Below, piece after piece: positions 7,221 to 12,972 of a stretch of DNA of 12,972 nt (the stretch's first letter is position 1; each line of letters starts with the position of its first letter). A program made the translations under genes and the position numbers. Origin of the DNA: Anaerolineales bacterium (GTDB lineage: Bacteria > Chloroflexota > Anaerolineae > Anaerolineales > Villigracilaceae); contig JAQTWR010000033.1 in assembly GCA_028689195.1 (NCBI GenBank), positions 1 to 12,972 on the forward strand. Reading direction: 5' to 3'. The notes beneath the pieces were generated by a model that searched no databases, was not told where the DNA came from, and was given only the letters and a program-made list of their open reading frames with translations.

Positions 7221-8639
7221 TTACGGGACGGGCGTCGGCGTCATTACGGCGGCTGGCGTAACGGGCGCAAAGGAGCAAATATTACGCACGACAACCACAT
7301 CCGCGGCGATATTGGGGTCGTTGTCAAACTCAGAGGCGGCGATTTCATCGGCGACGGAGAGCGCTTCTGCGCAGTAATTTTTCTTGGGCGTGCTCAACGC
7401 GGCTAATTCTGATGCGTAAATATCGTAGTAATAGATCGTGCTGGCTGAAAGCGCAAGTCCCGCCACCGCTGCGGGGACTTCGTTCTTATTGCAGCCGCCG
7501 CGCCCGTCGCAGGATTCCTCGGCGGTGCATCCGCGCACGGCGCACTTGAGCGCGAGAATGCCCGTTTCATAATTGCGATTCTTGTGATACAGCACGCCCA
7601 ACTCGCCGTAAAAAACGGGATTGCCCGGCTGGAATTCAATCGTCTTTTGCACGTTGCGGATGGCGATGAAAAATTGTCCCATTTGCGAGTAGGTCTTCGC
7701 AATCGAGAGATACGGCACGGGGTCCTGCACGCCCAGTTGTTTATTAATCGTCGCGGCTTTATCGAAGTAATCCAATGACTTTAAGTAAAGTTGTTTCGGA
7801 ACTTCGTCGTTGGGGTCGTTGAACGCAAACGCCAGGCGGCGATAGTTCGCGCCCGCGCGCAGATAGAGGAAGGTCAAATTTGGCGTGATGGAAATTGCGC
7901 GGTCATAGGCTTCAATCGCGCCTGTGTAATCCGCCTGAGATTCAAGCACGTACGCGTGAACGCGATGCACGTCCATCAAAGTCGAATCGCGCTGCAAAGC
8001 CTGGTCAATATTCTGCTGGGCTTGAGACCATTTTTGGCGGTCTACGAGAACTTCCGCGTAGAAGGCGAGCGCGAGCGTATTTGTGTTGTCCAACTGCAAA
8101 GCGCGGACGGCTTCCTGCTCCGCTTCGGTGAGAAGTTTTTGCGCCTCGCGGTCGTCTATCAAGTTTGGATTCGCGTTCCAATCCAGCACAAAAGCGCGGA
8201 CTCCGTGCGCCTCGCTGCTATCGGGCGCGAGCGCAACCGCCTTGTTGATCGAGTCCAGCGCTTCTTTCAAGCGCTGCTTGATCTTCGCGTCGCTGACCAG
8301 CATGGCGGAAGAATATGTTTGAATACGCGCGAACTGCGCGAGAACCTGCGCGTTGTTTGGGTCTAATTCCGCAGCACGGCGATACGCCGAAATCGCGCCG
8401 ATGGAATTTTCCGCGTCTTCCAATTTTCCCGCGATGAAAAGCGCGTCGCCTTCGAGCGCGTAAGAAGTCGCCAGCCGCGTGGGGGTGGGCGTGGGCAGGA
8501 ACAACGGTTTCACGTCGCCGCTTAGTAACGAGCGAATCAACCATATCCCGCCGAGAATCAAAACGACCAGCAGGAACATGCGGTAGGTATTCGGTTCGCT
8601 GCGACGGCGAAAAAGTCCGCGTCTTTGGTAAATGTTCAT
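7221..8639 (-). CDS. Membrane-anchored TPR protein B, with extra cysteine cluster
   Basis: The 472-residue protein has an Arg-rich N-terminus (residues 6-20), one membrane helix (about 21-39) and a Thr-Pro linker (PTPTPT, 49-54), followed by roughly eight TPR-like helix pairs to about residue 455 and a Thr-Pro tail. Positive charge before the helix puts the TPR part outside the membrane. TPRs bind other proteins; no enzyme motif is seen. It is a paralogue of the gene before it, with the same architecture and a matching C-terminal cysteine pair (Cys423, Cys455). Unlike the paralogue, it has four more cysteines in a glycine-rich loop (Cys366, 371, 377, 383), which outside the cell suggests disulfides or a bound metal. 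The start codon ATG overlaps the stop of the upstream gene as ATGA, so the two are translationally coupled, probably for joint assembly. Confidence 0.88.
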   Translation of the reverse strand: MNIYQRRGLFRRRSEPNTYRMFLLVVLILGGIWLIRSLLSGDVKPLFLPTPTPTRLATSYALEGDALFIAGKLEDAENSIGAISAYRRAAELDPNNAQVLAQFARIQTYSSAMLVSDAKIKQRLKEALDSINKAVALAPDSSEAHGVRAFVLDWNANPNLIDDREAQKLLTEAEQEAVRALQLDNTNTLALAFYAEVLVDRQKWSQAQQNIDQALQRDSTLMDVHRVHAYVLESQADYTGAIEAYDRAISITPNLTFLYLRAGANYRRLAFAFNDPNDEVPKQLYLKSLDYFDKAATINKQLGVQDPVPYLSIAKTYSQMGQFFIAIRNVQKTIEFQPGNPVFYGELGVLYHKNRNYETGILALKCAVRGCTAEESCDGRGGCNKNEVPAAVAGLALSASTIYYYDIYASELAALSTPKKNYCAEALSVADEIAASEFDNDPNIAADVVVVRNICSFAPVTPAAVMTPTPVP

Positions 8640-9883
8640 GGGGTTGCCGTAGGCGTAGCCGTAGCGTCAGCCGTCGGGAGCGGTTCGGGGGGCTGCGCCA
8701 AATTCTGCTGACAGCGATTGACGATTTCGTTTGCGTTTTCGACCGCGAGCGTATCCGCCGGGACGCGCTCCAGCAGCGCGCGCGCAATTTGCAGCGCTTC
8801 GCCGCATTGATTCAATCGCGCGAGGGCGAGTCCGTAAGTGAAGTAATACTCCGCCACGCGCGCGTCAGGCGTGAGCGGGATGGATTCCACCTGCTCGCCC
8901 GTGTCGGTCATGCCGCCGTTGACGACGTAGCCAAGTTCCCTGACGGCTTCGCGCCAATAGAGGTTTCGATAATACATCACGCCGAGATTGCCGCGCAAAC
9001 TCGTATCCGACGGATTGTCGGTCACGGCGGTTTCGGCGTACTGCATGGCTTGAGCGTATTCGCCAATAGTGGCGTAAGTGCGCGACATATACAAATCGGG
9101 CGTGGGGTCTTCGGGATTGAGCGCGTTGGCGCGCGTAAATTCTTCGACGGCTTTGTCGTAAATTTCGAGCCTGCGATAGTTGCGCCCCATCGCCAGATGC
9201 AAATCCGCGAGGTTGGCGTTGATTTTGATGGCTTCTTCATATTCGCGGATGGCTTCTTCGTAGTTGCCTGTGGCTTCGAGGAGATACCCGCGCGCGCGTC
9301 GGGTTTCCAACGCGTCGGGCGCGAGCGCGACGGCGACTTTCGATTCTTCGATGGCTTTTTCGATTCCGCCAAATAACCCCGCGCCGCTGTAGGATGAATC
9401 CACGAGAATTTCGACGTAATAGGCGTGCGCCAGCGCGTTATTGGGGTCCAATTCAAGCGCGCGTTTGACGCTGCTTTCGGCGTTGAGATAATCGCCTTGA
9501 AAATCCAGCGCCCATCCGCGCACGGCATGAGCCATGGAATTATTCGGGTTGAGCAGCAAAGCGTCTTCGGCGCTGATTTGCGCGTCTTTATATTTTCCCG
9601 CGAAGACTTGTATGCGCGCGAGCGTCACATATACCGACGGGTCGTCGGGGCGCGACGCGATGGCTTTCTGGTAAGACTCGATTGCCTGCGAGAGTTTGCC
9701 CAACTTGAAAGATTCTTCCGCTTCTGTGAGATACGATTCGGGAGCCAGCGTGGGCGTGGGCGTGTTTTCAAACGGCGAAGGCTGCGTAGCGATGATGAAA
9801 CGATCCACCCACGCGCCGCCGATAATCAGCAGGCTTAACAAAACGATGAGAAACCAGTTCGGTCTCGCGCGCCTGCGGTTCAT
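8636..9883 (-). CDS. Membrane-anchored TPR protein A, first gene of the operon
   Basis: Counted from the ATG at 9883, the protein has 415 residues: RRRAR at 3-7, a membrane helix at about 10-31, a Thr-Pro linker (TPTPT, 41-45), about nine TPR-like repeats at about 50-395 (for example AIESYQKAIASRPDDPSVYV and AIREYEEAIKINANLADLHL), and a tail ending TATPTATP. The topology is N-in, C-out. Cys360 and Cys391 match a pair in the paralogue and may form a disulfide. Two starts compete. The ATG at 9883 has AGAGGAAG upstream at a rather long distance. The ATG at 9910 adds nine residues, lies about where transcription should begin (leaderless) and matches the paralogue's N-terminal length better. I report the shorter form, with real doubt. 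It probably scaffolds envelope proteins; no specific function is shown. Confidence 0.88.
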   Translation of the reverse strand: MNRRRARPNWFLIVLLSLLIIGGAWVDRFIIATQPSPFENTPTPTLAPESYLTEAEESFKLGKLSQAIESYQKAIASRPDDPSVYVTLARIQVFAGKYKDAQISAEDALLLNPNNSMAHAVRGWALDFQGDYLNAESSVKRALELDPNNALAHAYYVEILVDSSYSGAGLFGGIEKAIEESKVAVALAPDALETRRARGYLLEATGNYEEAIREYEEAIKINANLADLHLAMGRNYRRLEIYDKAVEEFTRANALNPEDPTPDLYMSRTYATIGEYAQAMQYAETAVTDNPSDTSLRGNLGVMYYRNLYWREAVRELGYVVNGGMTDTGEQVESIPLTPDARVAEYYFTYGLALARLNQCGEALQIARALLERVPADTLAVENANEIVNRCQQNLAQPPEPLPTADATATPTATP

Positions 9884-9916
9884 ACTCCATTTACTTCCTC
9901 TTAGATACATGAGTTC

Positions 9917-9946
9917 ATATTACCATTCGCCGCAAAGCGAAGTCAA
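9917..9946 (-). promoter_or_regulatory. Sigma-70-type promoter of the TPR/AEC/peptidase operon
   Basis: On the minus strand TTGACT (9946-9941) and TAATAT (9922-9917) are separated by 18 bases, close to the consensus -35 and -10 boxes. Transcription should begin near 9910, which is also the position of the upstream ATG candidate of TPR gene A. It is the best promoter I can see in the window, and it drives the five-gene cluster that ends at 4793. Confidence 0.65.
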
Positions 9947-9981
9947 GCGGGCGAAATGGGTTCTCACTTGCTTTTAACGCG

Positions 9982-10011
9982 AATCCCCCCGCAATTACGG
10001 GGGGATTTTTT
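9982..10011 (+). terminator. Strong rho-independent-type hairpin with T-run on the plus strand
   Basis: A perfect 10-base stem (AATCCCCCCG / CGGGGGGATT) encloses a six-base loop, and six T (10006-10011) follow on the plus strand. All neighbouring genes are on the minus strand, where no T-run follows the same hairpin. On the minus strand it could still act as a weak terminator or 3' stabiliser for the zinc-ribbon gene. As drawn, it would stop antisense transcription running in from the left. Confidence 0.65.
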
Positions 10012-10015
10012 ATAG

Positions 10016-10040
10016 CGTCCAAAGTCTTTAGACTTTGACG
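10016..10040. repeat. Palindrome with 8-bp perfect core and TT loop
   Basis: CAAAGTCT (10020-10027) and AGACTTTG (10030-10037) flank TT; the stem extends by CGT/ACG past one bulged base. It starts nine bases beyond the stop of the zinc-ribbon gene. The design matches the palindrome at 2782-2799, though the sequence differs. It may be an operator, an RNA processing hairpin or part of a bipartite terminator with 9982-10011 for minus-strand transcripts. Confidence 0.5.
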
Positions 10041-10048
10041 TTTCCGCC

Positions 10049-10945
10049 TTATTCTTCCGTCTGTTTGATGCGCGAACCGCAAACGCGGCAGAAACGGTCT
10101 CCGCCGCGCGCGCGCGTTCCGCATTGCGAGCAGTAGGTATCGCCGTCCCCTTCTTCGTTATCAGATTTACGCGAACGGCGGCGCGATTTCTTCACGCTCG
10201 TTTTGCCCGCCTGCAAATAGTAGACGACCCCGCCGACGATCAACAGCAGCCCGACTCCGCCAATGACATAAGGCAGCGAGTTGCTGAACGAAATCTTGCC
10301 TTTTGTATTATCGTCCAGCGGCGCGGCGGGCTGCACGGCTTGCGAAGACGAGACCAAAGCGTCGGAGGTTTTCTTATATTCAAACTTCAAAGCGAATTGT
10401 TCGTTGGCGGCAAGTTTGACGGGACTGCCGCTATAGTATTTAAGCCCGTCTTTCTGCGAGGCAATGCCCAGTTTCGGAGTCGTGGTCAGCGCGGTGGTAT
10501 CCATCGGTTCCAACACGCTGATATTAAACGCCGCGACCGCAAATTGGTTATCCCACAAATAAGAGAAACTGCGCTGCTCGCCATTGAACGCGATGGGTTG
10601 ATAATATTCAAAATGTCCCTGGGCTGAATCAAGCGACATCGTGAAGATCTGCCAATCTCCCGCCACGATGGGATCGTTAACCACCGCGTTGAGCAAACTC
10701 CCGTCCGCCGCGTATGTCGCAACCGCGATCAAATTCGCGTCCTTTGGGATACGAAACGTCGCGTCTGCGGGCAATTGCGTTTCCTTCGGAATCGAATAAT
10801 CAACAATCACCAACATACTGGGCTGGTCGTACTCGGGCCACAACTGCACGCTGACTTCCGCTAAAGTTAGATCGGTTTGCGCCAACGCCAAAGACGGGAA
10901 CGTCAACAGCGCCGCCATTATTAAAATCAAAAACCATTTACGCAT
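10049..10945 (-). CDS. Membrane protein with exported domain and cytosolic zinc ribbon
   Basis: The 298-residue protein starts at the ATG at 10945, which has GGAGG five bases upstream; the longer open frame adds 44 residues that resemble no leader. Residues 1-22 are a signal peptide (WFLILIMAALLTFPSLALAQ). Residues 23-217 form a beta-rich exported domain of a type I do not recognise, somewhat like a secreted adhesin or Ig-like fold. Residues about 225-244 are a membrane helix, then a strongly basic stretch (KKSRRRSRK) that must be inside. The C-terminus is a zinc ribbon, Cys272-x2-Cys275 and Cys286-x2-Cys289, of the double-Cys zinc-ribbon type. The topology therefore links an outside domain to a cytosolic metal-bound module. 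It lies 67 bases after panE in the same direction and may be read from the pan transcript or from its own weak promoter. The function is unknown. Confidence 0.85.
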   Translation of the reverse strand: MRKWFLILIMAALLTFPSLALAQTDLTLAEVSVQLWPEYDQPSMLVIVDYSIPKETQLPADATFRIPKDANLIAVATYAADGSLLNAVVNDPIVAGDWQIFTMSLDSAQGHFEYYQPIAFNGEQRSFSYLWDNQFAVAAFNISVLEPMDTTALTTTPKLGIASQKDGLKYYSGSPVKLAANEQFALKFEYKKTSDALVSSSQAVQPAAPLDDNTKGKISFSNSLPYVIGGVGLLLIVGGVVYYLQAGKTSVKKSRRRSRKSDNEEGDGDTYCSQCGTRARGGDRFCRVCGSRIKQTEE

Positions 10946-10950
10946 GGCTT

Positions 10951-10955
10951 CCTCC
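10951..10955 (-). promoter_or_regulatory. Ribosome binding site of the zinc-ribbon gene
   Basis: GGAGG on the minus strand lies five bases before the ATG at 10945. It decides the start against the alternative codon 132 bases further upstream, which would overlap the panE gene. Confidence 0.8.
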
Positions 10956-11011
10956 AAATGAAAAATTTCGCTTATCTTACCATGCGCCAAATAGGACGAG
11001 TAGTGCAGTAG

Positions 11012-11030
11012 GTCACGCTTGCTTCGTGAC
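11012..11030. other. Hairpin spanning the panE stop codon
   Basis: GTCACG (11012-11017) and CGTGAC (11025-11030) form a perfect six-base stem with a seven-base loop and contain the TGA of panE. No T-run follows on the minus strand, so it is at best a weak pause or stabiliser. Readthrough into the zinc-ribbon gene, 67 bases on, is plausible. Confidence 0.35.
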
Positions 11031-11921
11031 GGCTGCGCGCACCAACTTCCAACATGCGCGATTGTAGGGCGTGTCAATGCCGTGCCTCTCGCCGCGCAGG
11101 GTCACCGCGCCGCAGATTGCGTCAATTTCGGTGGGCGCGCCGCGGCGTACATCCTGAAACATCGAAGAATGATTCGACGCGGTCTTGCGCGCCACATCCT
11201 CCGCCGCGCTGACGGGATTGCTGAACGGAAGATTCACGCGCTCTGCCGCCGCCACTTGCGCGGTTTCGCGCGCCAGCGAAGCCATCATCCGCCGCGTAAC
11301 AGGACGCGCCAACAACTCTCCGTTCGAGATTCGCAGCAGCGCGGTCAGCGGATTGATTGCCGCGTTGACGACCAACTTGCCCCAAATAAGCGACTGCGCG
11401 TCAGTCACCACCTGCAAATCAAAACGCGACAAACGCAGCGCGGATTCGAGCGGACCGAGAAATGGATTCTGCTCGATGGATACGACCCCTTCGCCGCCGG
11501 CGCGCGCCACTCCTGCAGCGACCAAAGTGGCGCCTGTGGTCGTCACGCCCAACGCCACGCGCTCCGCGCCAAGTTCGCGCGCAAGGATTTCGCGGTTGCC
11601 AATTCCATTTTGGAGCGTAACCGCAAGCCCGTCGTTCGCCAGCGCGGTTTTGAGCTGCCCCGCCGCGCGCTCCGTCTGCCATGATTTGACCAACACCAGC
11701 GCAGCCTTCGCGCCGCCGACTTCGTTGGGATCATCCGTCACGCGCACGCGATACGCGCGCTCGATTCCGTTTGCGTCTACAAGGCGCGCGCCATGATCTT
11801 GAAGCGCCTGCAATCCTTTTTTCCATGTGCCCAACATCGAGACGGAATGTCCCGCTTCGCTTAATCGCGCCGCGAATAAAGTCGCCAACGCGCCCGTGCC
11901 AACCAGTAAGATGTCGCTCAT
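11013..11921 (-). CDS. panE: 2-dehydropantoate 2-reductase (ketopantoate reductase)
   Basis: The 302-residue protein reduces ketopantoate to pantoate with NADPH, the second step of the pantothenate branch to coenzyme A, in the cytosol. Residues 1-170 are a Rossmann domain beginning LLVGTGALA; the usual third glycine is Ala13, which is common in NADPH-binding forms. Lys79 (LVKSWQT) and Asn105 (LQNGIGN) match the family's cofactor and substrate residues. The catalytic Lys182 with Asn186 and Asn190 is in WGKLVVNAAINPLTALL, and Ser253/Glu265 in SSMFQDVRRGAPTEID match the C-terminal active-site residues. The length is normal. GGAG five bases before the ATG supports the start. panB lies upstream in the same direction, 95 bases away, with a palindromic repeat between them, so one transcript is likely. 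Confidence 0.94.
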   Translation of the reverse strand: MSDILLVGTGALATLFAARLSEAGHSVSMLGTWKKGLQALQDHGARLVDANGIERAYRVRVTDDPNEVGGAKAALVLVKSWQTERAAGQLKTALANDGLAVTLQNGIGNREILARELGAERVALGVTTTGATLVAAGVARAGGEGVVSIEQNPFLGPLESALRLSRFDLQVVTDAQSLIWGKLVVNAAINPLTALLRISNGELLARPVTRRMMASLARETAQVAAAERVNLPFSNPVSAAEDVARKTASNHSSMFQDVRRGAPTEIDAICGAVTLRGERHGIDTPYNRACWKLVRAAVTKQA

Positions 11922-11931
11922 AGTATCTCCA

Positions 11932-12012
11932 TGTTATTGCGAGGAGCGAAGCGACAAAGCAATCTTCATGCCAACTCGGAGATTGCTTCGGGCTAACGCC
12001 CTCGCAATGACA
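11932..12012. repeat. Palindromic repeat between panB and panE
   Basis: The arms 11932-11965 and 11980-12012 are imperfect reverse complements around a 14-base loop; the outer ATTGCGAGG and inner AAGCAATCT blocks match exactly, with the mismatches in between. Nothing in it codes. It fills nearly the whole gap between the panB stop (12017) and the Shine-Dalgarno site of panE (11930). It shares the core GAGCG-AGCGA and the TGT...ACA ends with the element at 1383-1452, which suggests related dispersed repeats. In the pan mRNA it would form a long hairpin that could unbalance panB and panE expression. Confidence 0.7.
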
Positions 12013-12016
12013 TCAA

Positions 12017-12886
12017 TTATTTTACAAACTCATTCCATTCATCATCGCTCATCTCGACGGTATGTTCAACGGCGGGGAATTTTTTTGTTTCCACGTCGTC
12101 AATGTATTCCGCGAACGCCTTGTTCATCTCCGCGTGGAAGTTTGCATACTGCTTGACAAATTTCGGCGTGAAGCGGTCGAACAAACCGAGCAGGTCGTTC
12201 GTGACCAGCACCTGACCGTCGCAGCCCGCGCCCGCCCCGATTCCAATGGTAGGGATGGATATTTGTTTGGAGATAAATTCCGCGAGCCGCGCGGGGACAG
12301 ATTCCAACACGAGACTGAACGCGCCCGCGTCTTCGAGAATTTTCGCGTCTTCGAGCAGACGTTTCGCGGCGGCGGCGGTTTTCCCCTGCGCGCGGAATCC
12401 GCCAAGTTGATGAACGGACTGCGGCGTGAGTCCGATGTGACCCATCACGGGAATCCCCGCGCTGATGATCGCGCGAACCGCGTCGGCGCGCTCGCGTCCG
12501 CCTTCGAGTTTGACCGCGTCCATGCCGCCTTGCTGTAAAAATCTGCCCGCGTTTCTCACCGCTTCTTCGGTTGAAATTTGATAGGACATGAACGGCATAT
12601 CGCCCACCAGCAGCGCCGATTTTGCGCCGCGAGAAACCGCGCGCGCGTGATGGAGCATTTCGTCCATTGTGACGGGCAGCGTGTTTTCGTAGCCCAAAGC
12701 CACCATCGCCAGCGAGTCGCCGACGAGGATGGAATCAATACCCGCCCTATCCATCGCCATCGCGGTGGGATAGTCGTAGGCGGTGAGCATGGCGATCGCT
12801 TCGCCGCGTTCCTTCTTTTGGCGGAACGCAAGCGTGGTCACCTTTTTGCGTTGTGACGTACTTGTAGAAATTGTCGTAGTAGACAT
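12017..12886 (-). CDS. panB: 3-methyl-2-oxobutanoate hydroxymethyltransferase
   Basis: The 289-residue protein makes ketopantoate from 2-oxoisovalerate and methylene-tetrahydrofolate, the first step toward pantothenate. It is a TIM barrel with the family motifs in order: LTAYDYP (35-40), VGDSLA with metal ligand Asp57, VGDMPFMSY with metal ligand Asp96, VKLEGG with Lys126 and Glu128, GHIGLTPQ (149-156), LVLESVP with catalytic Glu195, and IGIGAG (214-219). The start at 12886 is set by GGAGGG four bases upstream; an ATG at 12937 would add 17 unlike residues and cut into an inverted repeat. The first 15 residues are Ser/Thr-rich and probably disordered. The C-terminus runs some 15 residues past the usual FPxxEH end, with an acidic segment. 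panE follows in the same direction, so this is a pantothenate operon. Confidence 0.96.
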   Translation of the reverse strand: MSTTTISTSTSQRKKVTTLAFRQKKERGEAIAMLTAYDYPTAMAMDRAGIDSILVGDSLAMVALGYENTLPVTMDEMLHHARAVSRGAKSALLVGDMPFMSYQISTEEAVRNAGRFLQQGGMDAVKLEGGRERADAVRAIISAGIPVMGHIGLTPQSVHQLGGFRAQGKTAAAAKRLLEDAKILEDAGAFSLVLESVPARLAEFISKQISIPTIGIGAGAGCDGQVLVTNDLLGLFDRFTPKFVKQYANFHAEMNKAFAEYIDDVETKKFPAVEHTVEMSDDEWNEFVK

Positions 12887-12890
12887 GGTA

Positions 12891-12896
12891 CCCTCC
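12891..12896 (-). promoter_or_regulatory. Ribosome binding site of panB
   Basis: GGAGGG on the minus strand, four bases before the ATG at 12886, fixes the start and makes the more distant ATG at 12937 unlikely. Confidence 0.8.
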
Positions 12897-12919
12897 GATA
12901 AAGGTAGAGTCCGACTTGT

Positions 12920-12957
12920 CCCGCACATTTCCTTCATCTCTTATTGAGATGTGCGGG
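12920..12957. promoter_or_regulatory. Inverted repeat in the panB leader
   Basis: CCCGCACAT (12920-12928) and ATGTGCGGG (12949-12957) are exact nine-base reverse complements. A second small stem, ATCTC/GAGAT (12936-12940, 12946-12950), lies inside and shares two bases with the outer arm, so two pairings compete. The element ends 34 bases before the panB start. It could be an operator or a leader hairpin. No promoter is clear between it and the gene, and the window ends 15 bases beyond, so its relation to the transcription start is unknown. Confidence 0.45.
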
Positions 12958-12972
12958 AGTTGCGCGCCGAGC

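Noticed and set aside
8470..8520. Thr-Pro-coding stretches as a DNA microsatellite
   Set aside because: The repeats are short and explained by the protein linker; similar stretches occur at the same places in both paralogues.
7791..9838. Long plus-strand frames opposite the TPR genes
   Set aside because: The minus-strand frames show clear TPR periodicity; the opposite frames are Arg/Val-rich shadows created by GC-rich codon bias.
10974..10982. Extended -10 (TGGTAAGAT, minus strand) as promoter of the zinc-ribbon gene
   Set aside because: No -35 box accompanies it; it remains possible but is too weak to annotate.
10946..11077. Upstream extension of the zinc-ribbon protein by 44 residues
   Set aside because: It would overlap panE, hides the signal peptide and ignores the GGAGG site before the ATG at 10945.
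12887..12937. Longer panB start at 12937
   Set aside because: The extra residues do not look like PanB and a strong ribosome site precedes the ATG at 12886.

Overview
The window looks like chromosomal DNA of a free-living bacterium, most likely a member of the Chloroflexota close to Anaerolineae. That placement is inferred from style, not from a marker gene. The clues are membrane-anchored TPR proteins with Thr-Pro linkers and Thr-Pro tails, a surface HExxH peptidase with a C-terminal anchor, a secreted-domain protein ending in a cytosolic zinc ribbon, a cyclase-like domain in a multidomain protein, and palindromic repeats in the gaps. The DNA is moderately GC-rich and gene-dense. No gap reaches 300 bases, and I see no tRNA, rRNA, CRISPR array, transposase or phage gene.

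Bases 1-4796 carry plus-strand genes: the C-terminal end of a class III nucleotide-cyclase-like protein that lacks both metal-binding aspartates; a response regulator with a receiver domain and an unrecognised helical C-terminus; a FAD-dependent amine-oxidase-type oxidoreductase; an alkaline-phosphatase-superfamily phosphohydrolase; and radC. Two palindromic elements lie in the gaps, at 1383-1452 and 2782-2799.

At 4793-4796 the strand switches, and the stop codons of radC and of an acylphosphatase gene overlap. Everything to the right is on the minus strand. Read in the direction of transcription, 9883 to 4793 is a tight five-gene cluster: two paralogous membrane TPR proteins joined by an ATGA overlap, an AEC-family transporter, an exported gluzincin peptidase and an acylphosphatase. 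A good sigma-70-type promoter precedes it. Gaps and overlaps are only 3-17 bases, so it probably forms one operon that mixes envelope proteins with one small cytosolic enzyme.

Upstream of that cluster (9911-10048) are the promoter, a strong hairpin whose T-run points along the plus strand, and another palindrome. Next comes the zinc-ribbon membrane protein. Last is the pantothenate pair panB-panE, which makes ketopantoate and reduces it to pantoate on the route to coenzyme A. A long palindromic repeat sits between panB and panE, and an inverted repeat lies in the panB leader.

No defence or mobile system is visible. The least explained items are the metal-site-less cyclase domain, the TPR/AEC/peptidase operon with a paralogue-specific cysteine cluster, the zinc-ribbon transmembrane protein and the families of intergenic palindromes.
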